Under the pieces are notes generated by a model that was not told the origin of the DNA, searched no databases, and worked only from the letters and a program-made list of their open reading frames with translations. From NCBI RefSeq assembly GCF_000024265.1, contig NC_013204.1, forward strand, positions 1,228,180 to 1,292,179: 64,000 nt of DNA. Direction: 5' to 3'. Below are positions 48,701 through 56,709 of this stretch, in pieces (position 1 is the stretch's first letter; every line of letters starts with the position of its first letter). Origin of the DNA: Eggerthella lenta DSM 2243. Lineage in GTDB: Bacteria; Actinomycetota; Coriobacteriia; Coriobacteriales; Eggerthellaceae. A program made the position numbers and the translations under genes.

Positions 48701-48902
48701 ATGACGGCGGAAGCGAAGTCGAACAGCGGAAATCGAACGGTTTGGTAATCTCGACGAGGGCTCGGTCGCGGCATCTCGGACCCGCAGAGCGCGATCGAAG
48801 GAGTTTTCCCAGGTCGGATGTTCGAAGCGTAAATAAAAGCGAATCGATAGGATTACCAAACCGCCCGATTGCTGCCACGAAGCGGGGATTTCGCCGTCAA
48901 AT
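48701..48902. repeat. Fold-back repeat family, copy 2
   Basis: Core arms AATCGAACGGTTTGGTAATC (48731-48750) and GATTACCAAACCGCCCGATT (48851-48870) are inverted. Outer arms TGACGGCGGAA and TTTCGCCGTCAA add pairing. The central segment shares TTTTCCCAGGTCGG and AAAAGCGAATC with copy 1 at 37684-37885. Confidence 0.8.
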
Positions 48903-49093
48903 CGGCATCGACGGGTGTTGACGCATGCCGCCGTGCACGTAGGGCGGCATGCTGTCGGTCAAGACGGCGCGCTTCGAGTGCTCCGCATGAAAAAGATACC
49001 GAAGCGTCGGAGAATGCGAGGGGAGGCCGCGCAGGGCGCAGGTAGTTTGCTATCATGGGACGACACATCTGCATCGTATGAGAAGGAAGTTCC

Positions 49094-50158
49094 ATGTCGC
49101 TATCCATCGGTATCGTCGGTCTGCCGAACGTCGGCAAGTCCACGCTGTTCACGGCCCTCACGAACAAGGGCGGCCTCGCGGCCAACTACCCGTTCGCCAC
49201 CATCGAGCCCAACGTGGGCGTGGTGCCCGTGCCCGACGCGCGCCTGGACGCGCTGGCGAACATCGACCATCCCACGCGCATCGTGCCCGCCACCATCGAG
49301 TTCGTGGACATCGCGGGTCTCGTGGCCGGCGCCAGCCAGGGCGAGGGCCTGGGCAACCAGTTCCTCGCGAACATCCGCGAGACGGACGCCATCTGCGAAG
49401 TCGTGCGTTTCTTCGGTGACCCCGACGTGGTGCACGTGGCGGGCCGGGTGGACCCGAGCAGCGACGTGGACACCATCAAGACCGAGCTCATGCTGGCCGA
49501 CATGGCCACCATCGAGAAGGCCCTGCCGCGCTTGGAAAAAGAGGCGAAGCGCGACAAGGACGGCGCCAAGAAGGTCGAGGTGGCGAAGAAGGTGCTCGCA
49601 GGCCTGGACGAGGGGCACCGCGCCCGCACGTTGGGGCTGGACGAGGACGAGCAGGCTGCCATTTACGATCTGCACCTGCTGACGATGAAGCCCATGCTGT
49701 ACATCGCCAACGTGGACGAGGACCAACTGGACGCCGATCTGCCCGAGATCGACGGCTGCCGCCCCGTGCCCATCAGCGCGAAGGTGGAGGCCGACCTGGC
49801 CGAGCTCGAACCTGCCGAGGCGAAGGAGTACCTGGAGGCCATGGGTCTCGAAGAGAGCGGCCTGGCGCGCCTGGTGCGCGAGGCGTATAAACTTCTGGGG
49901 CTGCAGTCGTACTTCACCACCGGCGAACAGGAAACGCGCGCTTGGACCATCCCCGTCGGTGCGAAGGCTCCGCAGGCGGCGGGCGTCATCCACACCGATT
50001 TCGAGCGCGGCTTCATCAAGGCGGAGACGGCCTCGTACGAAGACTACGTGGGGCTGGGCGGCGAGAAGGGCTGCCGCGATGCCGGCAAGCTTCGTCAGGA
50101 AGGCAAGGAGTACGTCGTCCAGGACGGCGACGTCATGCACTTCAAGTTCAACGTGTAA
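49094..50158 (+). CDS. ychF: Redox-regulated ATPase YchF
   Basis: A 354-residue Obg-family P-loop ATPase. It has G1 GLPNVGKST, G3 DIAGLVAGA, and NVDE at the G4 site in place of NKxD, which accounts for ATP rather than GTP specificity. The C-terminal TGS domain starts around residue 275 (LQSYFTTGEQETRAWTI) and contains FERGFIKAE. YchF binds ribosomes and acts in stress responses. GAGAAGGAAGTTCC precedes ATG 49094. Confidence 0.96.
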   Translation: MSLSIGIVGLPNVGKSTLFTALTNKGGLAANYPFATIEPNVGVVPVPDARLDALANIDHPTRIVPATIEFVDIAGLVAGASQGEGLGNQFLANIRETDAICEVVRFFGDPDVVHVAGRVDPSSDVDTIKTELMLADMATIEKALPRLEKEAKRDKDGAKKVEVAKKVLAGLDEGHRARTLGLDEDEQAAIYDLHLLTMKPMLYIANVDEDQLDADLPEIDGCRPVPISAKVEADLAELEPAEAKEYLEAMGLEESGLARLVREAYKLLGLQSYFTTGEQETRAWTIPVGAKAPQAAGVIHTDFERGFIKAETASYEDYVGLGGEKGCRDAGKLRQEGKEYVVQDGDVMHFKFNV

Positions 50159-50168
50159 GGAATTCGTC

Positions 50169-50201
50169 CCGAACCCCCTTTGAACAGGGGGTTCGGTTTT
50201 T
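50169..50201. terminator. Intrinsic terminator between ychF and oleate hydratase
   Basis: A 10-bp stem (50169-50178 with 50187-50196), 8-nt loop and five T residues; serves ychF and possibly the convergent gene. Confidence 0.88.
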
Positions 50202-50212
50202 AACGGAAACGT

Positions 50213-52048
50213 CTAATGCATGCCGGGGTATACGGCTCCGGTGGCGGGCGCGGGCGCGTCGCCGCGATCGGGCGGAATCACGCCGAACTCGACCAGCAGA
50301 CCGTAGAGGTCGGTCCCCTTGATCTTCTCGATTCCCTCGTGCAGGGCGAGCTTTTCGAGGGGATTCATCTCCATGTCGGTGATGGGCTTGCCGTCCCTGA
50401 TCAACGTGGTGGCGTTCAGCAAATCGCGGATGTCGAACGCGCTGCCCCATACTTCGGGCACGCCGCGGTCGACGTTGCACAGCGTGTAGACGGCTTCCAT
50501 GCCGGTGCGCATGGAATACTCGGTGGTGAAAATGGTGTCGCGCGGCGTTTCCGCGAATTGGCCGATGAACGCGAAGTTCACCGCGCCTTCGGGCACGACG
50601 TCGGGTCGGTCGCCTGCGGCGCGCGGCATGAAGAATGCCGTGATGTAGGGCATCATGCACGGAACCGTGTTGGCGCTGTTCTCGGCGAGCTCCTCGATCT
50701 GCGATTCGGGAACGCCCAGGTGGTACAGCCACTCCATGCATATTTCCTTGCCGGTGCATTCGCGCAGGGTTTTCTTCACGTAGTTGCCGGGCACATCGGT
50801 GAACAGGCCGTATATCCAGCCGCACAGCTGATCGCCGGGCTGGGCTCTGAACTGGGGTTGCCTGTTGAACGTCCAACTTAAAAGCCAGTTCGAATCTTTT
50901 ACGGTAACGATGCCGCCGGTTACGACGCCGCCCGAGAACGGATCGCGACGGCAAATGCTCTCGATATAGGGAACGATCTTCTCATCGAGCGTCGTGACGG
51001 TGGCGCTCATCCAGTTGGACTTCTCCGGATCGCCGATGAATTTTTCCGGATTCCCGAATGCGGAATCCTGCCGTGCGATACGTCGCCACAGGTCGAATCC
51101 GGTTCCTTTTTCCAGCACGGCGTTGAACTGGGCCGGCTCGTCTTGCGATCCGAAGGACGAATTGGCGACGCAGCTGCCGTTGGTGATGAACAGCAGGTCG
51201 TCGTCGGTGAGGTGAAACGTCTTGTCGGCCCCTTCGCATATCGTCTGCACCTCGGTGGCTACTTTGCGCTCCGGGGTGCTGGAGAACGTGATGTCGACGA
51301 CCTCGGTGTTCAGATGGATCTGCACGCCCTGGCCTTTCAGGTAGTTCACCATGGGCAGGATGAGGGATTCGAACTGGTTGTACCGGGTGAAGCGCAGTGC
51401 GCTGAAGTCGGGGAGCCCGCCGACGTGGTGGACGAAACGCTGGATGTAGCGCTTCATCTCGAGCGCGCTGTGCCAGCTCTCGAAGGCGAACATGGTGCGC
51501 CAGTACAGCCAGAAGTTGGAATCGAGCACATCGTCGGAAAAATAGTCGGTTATGGGCTTGTCGTCGAGTTGCTCTTCGGGGGTGAAGAACAGGTTCATGA
51601 TCTCCATGCACGCCTTGTCGGACAGGTTGAATGTATTGTCGAGGCCGGCGTCTTCACCCCGGTTGACCGTTGCGCGGCACAGGGAATAATTGGGATCGCG
51701 CTTGTTCAATTGATAGTAGTAATCGAGGATGCTCATGTTCTCGTCCTCGATGGAGGGGATGGATCGGAACAGGTCCCACATCACTTCGAAGTGGTTGTCC
51801 ATCTCGCGACCGCCGCGCATAGTGAAGCCGAGCTGGGGATACTCCCACCCGTCGCAGGCGCCGCCCGGTTCGGCGTCGCGTTCGAACAGGTGCACGCGCG
51901 AGCCGTCCATCTGAGCATCCCTGATCAGGTAGCACGCGGCCGACAAGCCCGCCAGCCCGGTGCCGACGATGTAGGCCGATTTGTCCTCGATGCCCTCCGG
52001 CTTTGCCGGGCGGGCGAATGCTTCGTAGTTTCCGCTGGAATAGTACAC
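50213..52048 (-). CDS. Oleate hydratase
   Basis: A 611-residue FAD enzyme of the myosin-cross-reactive-antigen family. It adds water to the cis-9 double bond of oleate or linoleate, giving 10-hydroxy fatty acids. YIVGTGLAGLSAACYLIRD binds FAD. RGGREMDNHFEVMWDLFRSI, SNFWLYWRTMFAFESWHSA and NTVPCMMPYITAFFMPRA are family blocks. The start is taken as GTG 52048 (MYYSSGNYEAFARP), which matches known family starts and has GGAG upstream; ATG 52087 would add 13 residues. In gut bacteria it detoxifies host and dietary unsaturated fatty acids. Confidence 0.92.
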   Translation of the reverse strand: MYYSSGNYEAFARPAKPEGIEDKSAYIVGTGLAGLSAACYLIRDAQMDGSRVHLFERDAEPGGACDGWEYPQLGFTMRGGREMDNHFEVMWDLFRSIPSIEDENMSILDYYYQLNKRDPNYSLCRATVNRGEDAGLDNTFNLSDKACMEIMNLFFTPEEQLDDKPITDYFSDDVLDSNFWLYWRTMFAFESWHSALEMKRYIQRFVHHVGGLPDFSALRFTRYNQFESLILPMVNYLKGQGVQIHLNTEVVDITFSSTPERKVATEVQTICEGADKTFHLTDDDLLFITNGSCVANSSFGSQDEPAQFNAVLEKGTGFDLWRRIARQDSAFGNPEKFIGDPEKSNWMSATVTTLDEKIVPYIESICRRDPFSGGVVTGGIVTVKDSNWLLSWTFNRQPQFRAQPGDQLCGWIYGLFTDVPGNYVKKTLRECTGKEICMEWLYHLGVPESQIEELAENSANTVPCMMPYITAFFMPRAAGDRPDVVPEGAVNFAFIGQFAETPRDTIFTTEYSMRTGMEAVYTLCNVDRGVPEVWGSAFDIRDLLNATTLIRDGKPITDMEMNPLEKLALHEGIEKIKGTDLYGLLVEFGVIPPDRGDAPAPATGAVYPGMH

Positions 52049-52384
52049 AGGCTCTCCAATCTCTCGACGTAGGGGTACGGCCCCCATTGTGATGCGGGGC
52101 GTCCGAGGGCGAAGAGGGCGTACCGACCTGATGCGGCTTCGTTTGGAAGGGGTAACGTGGGGGTTCGGGTTGTCGCATGCCGCGGTGTCGAAGAACCCAG
52201 AACGGCTTGCATTGCGTTCGGCGTCGGCTTCGTAGCTTTGTTGCCGCTCGAACGATTGCGGCCGGCTTGTTTTCCGTTTGTGTATACTGATCACGAACAA
52301 TGCGCTGAAGCGTGTCGGATGGTTCGAGCGGCCGCGCGTGTCGAGCGCGATCGGGTGAGCATGGTCGGGGAGCGAGGATTATCT
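52049..52384. other. 336-bp divergent intergenic region
   Basis: It lies between oleate hydratase (leftward) and the aldo/keto reductase (rightward). TATACT at 52283-52288 within GTTTGTGTATACTGATCACG is a candidate -10 for the rightward gene. Nothing else distinct was seen. Confidence 0.4.
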
Positions 52385-53509
52385 ATGGACGAGATCGGGA
52401 AGCTGGGCTTCGGGTTCATGAGGCTGCCCGTCGTCGAGGGCGACGGCGGCAAGGAGATCGACATCGAGCAGGTCAAGCATATGGTAGACCTGTTCATGGA
52501 CGCGGGCTTCACCTATTTCGACACGGCGCGCGGCTACCATAACGGCCGGTCGGAGGCGGCGCTGCGCGAGGCCGTCGTCGAGCGCTATCCGCGCGAATCG
52601 TTCCAGGTTGCCACGAAGCTGCCGGCGTGGCTGGCGAAAAACGCCGATCATGCGCGCGCCATGTTCGACAAGTCGCTGCGCGAGACGGGGGCGGGTTATT
52701 TCGACTTCTTCTTGCTGCATAACCTGGGCGAGGAGCGCACGCGCCTGTTCGACGACTTCGGCCTGTGGGACTTCCTGCACGAGAAGAAGGAGGCGGGTCT
52801 GATCCGCAACCTGGGCTTCTCCATCCACGACAAGGCTGCCGTGTTGGAAGAGGTGCTGGAGGCGCATCCCGAGGTGGACTTCGTGCAGCTGCAGATCAAT
52901 TACGCCGACTGGGAGAGCGAAACCGTCGAATCGCGCAAGTGCTACGAGGCTGCGCGCGCCCACGGGCTGCCTGTCGTGGTGATGGAGCCCGTTAAGGGCG
53001 GCTCGCTCGTGCATCTGCCCGAGGAGGCGGCGGACGTGCTGCGCGCCGTGAATCCGGACGAGTCGCTGCCCTCGTGGGCGCTGCGGTTCGCCGCGTCGCT
53101 GCCGGGCGTGCTCACCGTGCTGTCGGGTATGTCCACACCCGATCAGGTGCGCGATAACACGCAGATCATGCGTTCGTTCCATCCGCTGGCGCACGAGGAG
53201 GACGAGGCGCTGGCGCGCGTGCGGGCCATCCTCGACGGCGTGCCTACCGTGCCGTGTACCGACTGCCGCTACTGTTTGAAGAACTGCCCGAAGGGCGTGC
53301 GCATCCCGGCGGCCCTCGCGTCGCTCAACATCCTAGAGCTGTTCCACGACATGCACCGGGCGCAGGAGAACTACGATTGGAACGCGTCGAGCGGCCCCGC
53401 GTCCACGTGCGTCGGGTGCGGCGCGTGCGAAAGCGTGTGCCCGCAGCATATCGAGATCGTGAAGGAGCTGGGTCGCGCCGCCGAGCTGTTCGAGAAGAAG
53501 CCGGCATGA
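52385..53509 (+). CDS. Aldo/keto reductase with C-terminal ferredoxin-like domain
   Basis: A 374-residue protein. Residues 1-275 are an AKR barrel with the catalytic tetrad in YFDTARGYHNGRSE (Asp and Tyr), ATKLPAW (Lys) and FFLLHNLGEE (His). The C-terminal part has CTDCRYCLKNCP and CVGCGACESVCPQ, enough for two [4Fe-4S] clusters. Such fusions are common in anaerobes and presumably pass electrons between clusters and a bound cofactor. ATG 52385 follows GAGCGAGGATT. It overlaps the next gene by ATGA. Confidence 0.88.
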   Translation: MDEIGKLGFGFMRLPVVEGDGGKEIDIEQVKHMVDLFMDAGFTYFDTARGYHNGRSEAALREAVVERYPRESFQVATKLPAWLAKNADHARAMFDKSLRETGAGYFDFFLLHNLGEERTRLFDDFGLWDFLHEKKEAGLIRNLGFSIHDKAAVLEEVLEAHPEVDFVQLQINYADWESETVESRKCYEAARAHGLPVVVMEPVKGGSLVHLPEEAADVLRAVNPDESLPSWALRFAASLPGVLTVLSGMSTPDQVRDNTQIMRSFHPLAHEEDEALARVRAILDGVPTVPCTDCRYCLKNCPKGVRIPAALASLNILELFHDMHRAQENYDWNASSGPASTCVGCGACESVCPQHIEIVKELGRAAELFEKKPA

Positions 53510-54138
53510 CGCTGACGGGTTCCGGCCAGGACGTGGGCGTCGAGGCGCTCGACGCGTTTTTCGCGCGCACGCCGCGCTTGGCCGTGGCGTTCTCGGGCGG
53601 GTGCGACTCTTCGTTCCTGCTGGCCGCCGCGTTGCGCGCCGGATGCGACGTGAGAGCGTACGGCGTGCGTACGGCGTTCCAGCCCGCCTTCGAGATCGAG
53701 GACGCGCAGCGCCTCGCCGCCGAGCTGGGGGCGGACTTCGAGCTGGTCGACGCCGACGTGCTGGCGCAGGGCGAGATCTGCGCGAACGGGCCCGATAGGT
53801 GCTACCGCTGCAAGACGTTCATCTTCTCCACCATCCTCGCGCGCATGGCCGAGGACGGCTTCGAGGTGCTGGCCGACGGCACGAACGTCACGGACGATCC
53901 GGCGAACCGCCCCGGCTTCCAGGCGCTCGCCGAGCTGGGCGTGGTGTCGCCGCTGCGTCGCGCGGGCATGACGAAAGACGACGTGCGCGCCGCGTCGCGC
54001 GAGCTGGGCTTGTTCACGGCCGACAAGCCCAGCTTCTCGTGCATCGCCGTGCACGTGGGAGAGGGGCGGCCGATCACGGCGGCGGCGCTCGCTGAGACGG
54101 CCGAGCGCCTGGGCGTGGCCGACGGGAGGCGCCCGTGA
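53506..54138 (+). CDS. larE: LarE-like ATP-dependent sulfur transferase, short
   Basis: A 210-residue PP-loop protein. It has VAFSGGCDSSFLLAAAL (ATP pyrophosphatase loop), NGPDRCYRCKTFIF and the KPSFSCIAVHVGEG region with a cysteine near the position of LarE's sulfur donor. LarE proteins, which sulfurate the nickel-pincer cofactor of lactate racemase, are usually about 250-290 residues. This one stops just after the ERLGVADGRRP segment, so the C-terminal third is missing. No larB, larC or larA is adjacent. It overlaps both neighbours by 4 bp. Confidence 0.72.
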   Translation: MTLTGSGQDVGVEALDAFFARTPRLAVAFSGGCDSSFLLAAALRAGCDVRAYGVRTAFQPAFEIEDAQRLAAELGADFELVDADVLAQGEICANGPDRCYRCKTFIFSTILARMAEDGFEVLADGTNVTDDPANRPGFQALAELGVVSPLRRAGMTKDDVRAASRELGLFTADKPSFSCIAVHVGEGRPITAAALAETAERLGVADGRRP

Positions 54139-54692
54139 GCGCGGGTCGGCCTGCCGGGCGCTTCGTCCTCGAGACCGAGCGGCTGCTGCTTCGCGAGATG
54201 GGCCAGAGCGACCTCGCCGCGCTTTGCGCTATCCTTCAGGATGACGAGACCATGTACGCCTACGAGGGCGCGCTGTCAGACGACGAGGCGCAGGCATGGC
54301 TTGATCGCCAGATGGAGCGCTATGCGCGCGACGGCTTCGGATTGTGGGCGGTCGTGCTCAAGGAAACGGGCGCCATGATCGGTCAATGTGGGCTCACCTA
54401 TCAGGATGCAGACGGCGTGCGCGTCGTGGAAGTGGGCTACCTGTTTCGGCGGTCGTTTTGGCATCGCGGGTACGCGACGGAGGCGGCGCGGGTGTGTCGA
54501 GATTATGCGTTCGACCAGGTGGGCGTCGATACAGTGTATTCCATTATTCGCGACACGAACATCCCCTCTCAAAAGGTGGCGCTCCGCAACGGTATGAAGC
54601 CGGAGGGTTCGTTTGTGAAGCGCTATCGTGACGTGGACATGCCGCATATCGTTTATGCCGTTTCGCGCGCGGTTCGCGACGGCGTATACTGA
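54135..54692 (+). CDS. GNAT N-acetyltransferase, RimJ/RimL type
   Basis: A 185-residue acetyltransferase starting at GTG 54135 inside the end of the LarE-like gene. It has FVLETERLLLREMGQSDLAAL at the N-terminus and GQCGLTYQ. The acetyl-CoA loop is in GYLFRRSFWHRGYATEAARV, followed by IIRDTNIPSQKVALRNGMKP. These match the RimJ/RimL group, which acetylates protein N-termini or small amines. Target unknown. Confidence 0.88.
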   Translation: MSAGRPAGRFVLETERLLLREMGQSDLAALCAILQDDETMYAYEGALSDDEAQAWLDRQMERYARDGFGLWAVVLKETGAMIGQCGLTYQDADGVRVVEVGYLFRRSFWHRGYATEAARVCRDYAFDQVGVDTVYSIIRDTNIPSQKVALRNGMKPEGSFVKRYRDVDMPHIVYAVSRAVRDGVY

Positions 54693-54756
54693 GAGATGCG
54701 CGACGCGCCGCTTCGGCGAGCGCGGCGGCGCCTTTGCCCCAACCGAAAGGAACGCC

Positions 54757-56073
54757 ATGACCTCCTACGTTTTCACCCATGCGACCGTGCTCGACGGCAC
54801 CGAGGGCATGGAGCCGCAGCCCAACATGACCGTCGTGGTGAACGAGGGCGTCATCGAGAAGGTGGGCCCCGCCGCCTCTACCGTGGGGCCGTTGGGCGCG
54901 CGCGAGATCGATCTGGCGGGAGCGTATCTGGCGCCGGGCCTGGTGAACCTGCACGTGCACCTGTGCGGCTCGGGCAAGCCCACGAGCGCCGGCGCCGCAG
55001 GCGACCTCATCGACAAGGTGGTGGGTAACCCGCTGGGCAGGTGGTACCTGCGCCGCACGATCAGGGCGCACGCGCAGCAGCAGCTGGCCAGCGGCGTGAC
55101 CACGGTGCGCTCGGTGGGCGATCCTGGGTTCGCCGACGTGGACGTGCGCGATGCCATCAACGCGGGGAAGCATCCGGGTCCGCGGCTGGTCACGTCCGGT
55201 GTGGGGGTCACGGTGCCCGGCGGCCACGGGGCGGGTTTGTTCGCGCATGTCGCGTCCACGCCGGAAGAGGCGCGCGCCATCGTGCGCGACTGCTTCTCGC
55301 ACAAGTGCGACCTGGTGAAGCTGTTCGTCACGGGAGGCGTGTTCGACGCCGAGGTGGAGGGCGAGCCGGGCGTGCTGCGCATGTCGCCCGAGGTCGCGCA
55401 GGCGGCTTGCGACGAGGCACGCAAGCTGGGCCTGCGCACCGCCGCGCACATCGAAAGCGCCGAGGGCGTGCGCGTGGGCCTCGAGGCCGGCGTGGACACC
55501 ATCGAGCACGGCGCCCCGCTGGACGACGAGCTGATCGCGCTGTTCAAGCGCAACGGAGCCGGGCGCGCCTCGTCGCTGACCTGCACCGTCTCGCCCGCGC
55601 TTCCGTTCGTGGAGCTCGATCCCGCCAAAACGCATTCCACCGAGGTGCAGAAGGTGAACGGCCGCATCGTGTTCGAGGGCATCGTGCAGGCGGCGAAGCA
55701 GGCGCTGGCGGCGGGGATCCCCGTAGGTTTGGGAACCGATTCGTCGTGCCCCTACATCACCCAGTACGACATGTGGCGCGAGGTGGTGTACTTCGAGCGC
55801 ATCGTGGGCGCGTCGCGTCAGATGGCGCTGCATACGGCCACGCTGGGCAACGCGCGCATCCTGGGGCTGGGCGACGAGACGGGCTCCGTCGAGGCGGGCA
55901 AGGCGGCCGACCTCATCGTGCTCGACCGCAACCCCCTGGAGAACCTGGAGGCGCTTCGCGACGTGCGCATGGTCATGGCTCGCGGCGTGCTGGACGAGCA
56001 TCCTCGCGTGAAGCGCCTTGCCGAACTGGACGCCGAGCTCGACGGCTTCCTGCCGGGTAACCAAAAGCATTGA
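54757..56073 (+). CDS. Amidohydrolase, imidazolonepropionase-like
   Basis: A 438-residue metal-dependent hydrolase. Metal ligands are LVNLHVHL (HxH), LVKLFVTGG (bridging carbamylated Lys), AAHIESAEG, TIEHGAPL and LGTDSSCPY (catalytic Asp). Arrangement and the final GSVEAGKAADLIVLDRNPLE segment match the imidazolonepropionase/prolidase-like amidohydrolases. The substrate is unknown. AACCGAAAGGAACGCC precedes ATG 54757. Its stop codon lies within the -35 region of the higBA promoter. Confidence 0.88.
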   Translation: MTSYVFTHATVLDGTEGMEPQPNMTVVVNEGVIEKVGPAASTVGPLGAREIDLAGAYLAPGLVNLHVHLCGSGKPTSAGAAGDLIDKVVGNPLGRWYLRRTIRAHAQQQLASGVTTVRSVGDPGFADVDVRDAINAGKHPGPRLVTSGVGVTVPGGHGAGLFAHVASTPEEARAIVRDCFSHKCDLVKLFVTGGVFDAEVEGEPGVLRMSPEVAQAACDEARKLGLRTAAHIESAEGVRVGLEAGVDTIEHGAPLDDELIALFKRNGAGRASSLTCTVSPALPFVELDPAKTHSTEVQKVNGRIVFEGIVQAAKQALAAGIPVGLGTDSSCPYITQYDMWREVVYFERIVGASRQMALHTATLGNARILGLGDETGSVEAGKAADLIVLDRNPLENLEALRDVRMVMARGVLDEHPRVKRLAELDAELDGFLPGNQKH

Positions 56074-56098
56074 CTCTTGTCACGTGACGCGTTACAAT
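56070..56098 (+). promoter_or_regulatory. higBA promoter with palindromic operator
   Basis: TTGACT (56070-56075), a 17-bp spacer and TACAAT (56093-56098). A perfect 10-bp palindrome GTCACGTGAC (56079-56088) fills the spacer. This is the expected place for HigA auto-repression. The start codon follows at 56105, so the leader is almost absent. Confidence 0.7.
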
Positions 56099-56104
56099 TC
56101 TGCC

Positions 56105-56386
56105 ATGATTAAAACGTTTGCCGATAAAGACACGGAGCGGCTGTTCACCGACGGTTCGTGCAAGCGCATTTCGTCGGACGTGGCTGCGCGCACGGCGCGC
56201 AAGCTCGATATGATCGATGCGGCGCTCACGCTTGAAGACTTGCGGGTTCCGCCCGGTAACAGGCTGCATGCCCTCAAAGGAGATCGGGCGGGAATGCACG
56301 CGATTTCGGTGAACGACCAGTGGCGGCTTTGCTTTCGCTTCGAGGGCCAGCATGCGTACGATGTCGCGTTGTGCGACTACCATTGA
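56105..56386 (+). CDS. higB: HigB-type toxin (RelE superfamily)
   Basis: A 93-residue RelE/HigB mRNA-interferase fold. The N-terminal MIKTFADKDTERLFTDG, middle LHALKGDRAGMHAISVNDQW and C-terminal RLCFRFEGQHAYDVALCDYH are characteristic of the HigB (plasmid maintenance killer) family, with the conserved Arg/His/Tyr-type residues. ATG 56105 is only a few bases from the predicted transcription start, so translation may be leaderless. The toxin precedes the antitoxin, the usual higBA order. Confidence 0.9.
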   Translation: MIKTFADKDTERLFTDGSCKRISSDVAARTARKLDMIDAALTLEDLRVPPGNRLHALKGDRAGMHAISVNDQWRLCFRFEGQHAYDVALCDYH

Positions 56387-56399
56387 GGCAGGTGGGAAG

Positions 56400-56708
56400 A
56401 TGGAGCAGCATATGATATTGATGGCGCGCAAGCCCACGCATCCGGGCGAGGTCCTGCGCGAAGAGTTCATGCCCGATTACGGGTTGACGGTTGCATCGCT
56501 TGCGAAGCGTTTGGGTGTGTCGCGCCAGTCGGTGAACGAAGTGGTGCGCGAGCGGCGCGCGGTGAGCACCGAGATGGCGATGCGGCTTAGCCGCCTGTTC
56601 GGCACGTCGGCCGAGTATTGGCTCAACCTGCAGCGCAACGTGGATCTGTGGGAGTCGCTCGACTTGCACCGCGAAGAACTCGACGCCATAGAAGCTTTGA
56701 TCGCGTAG
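56400..56708 (+). CDS. higA: HigA-type antitoxin (XRE family)
   Basis: A 102-residue DNA-binding antitoxin. It has RKPTHPGEVLREEFMPDYGL, then the helix-turn-helix LAKRLGVSRQSVNEVVRER and RLFGTSAEYWLNLQRNVDLW, the standard HigA layout. It binds and neutralises HigB and represses the operon, probably at GTCACGTGAC. GGCAGGTGGGAAG precedes ATG 56400; ATG 56412 is an alternative. It ends 1 bp from the end of the convergent VWA gene. Confidence 0.92.
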   Translation: MEQHMILMARKPTHPGEVLREEFMPDYGLTVASLAKRLGVSRQSVNEVVRERRAVSTEMAMRLSRLFGTSAEYWLNLQRNVDLWESLDLHREELDAIEALIA

Positions 56709-56709
56709 C

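Larger units (their letters stand above)
47974..49093. other. 1.1-kb gene-free stretch
   Basis: Open frames cross this region, but none has recognisable domains, a ribosome site or credible composition. Contents in order are the NSS terminator (48001-48024), a C-rich tract with no A on the plus strand (48052-48179), a mosaic of TTTTGGCAC/GGTTTTCGC motifs, and copy 2 of the fold-back repeat (48701-48902). It may be decayed coding DNA or a repeat landing site. Confidence 0.5.

Noticed and set aside
47933-48748. 271-residue plus-strand frame in the orphan region
   Set aside because: Arg/Pro/Ser-rich low-complexity translation, no ribosome site, and it crosses the NSS terminator and a repeat element.
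47963-48859. 298-residue minus-strand frame in the orphan region
   Set aside because: It arises because the plus strand lacks A (so few stops on the minus strand); no domain seen.
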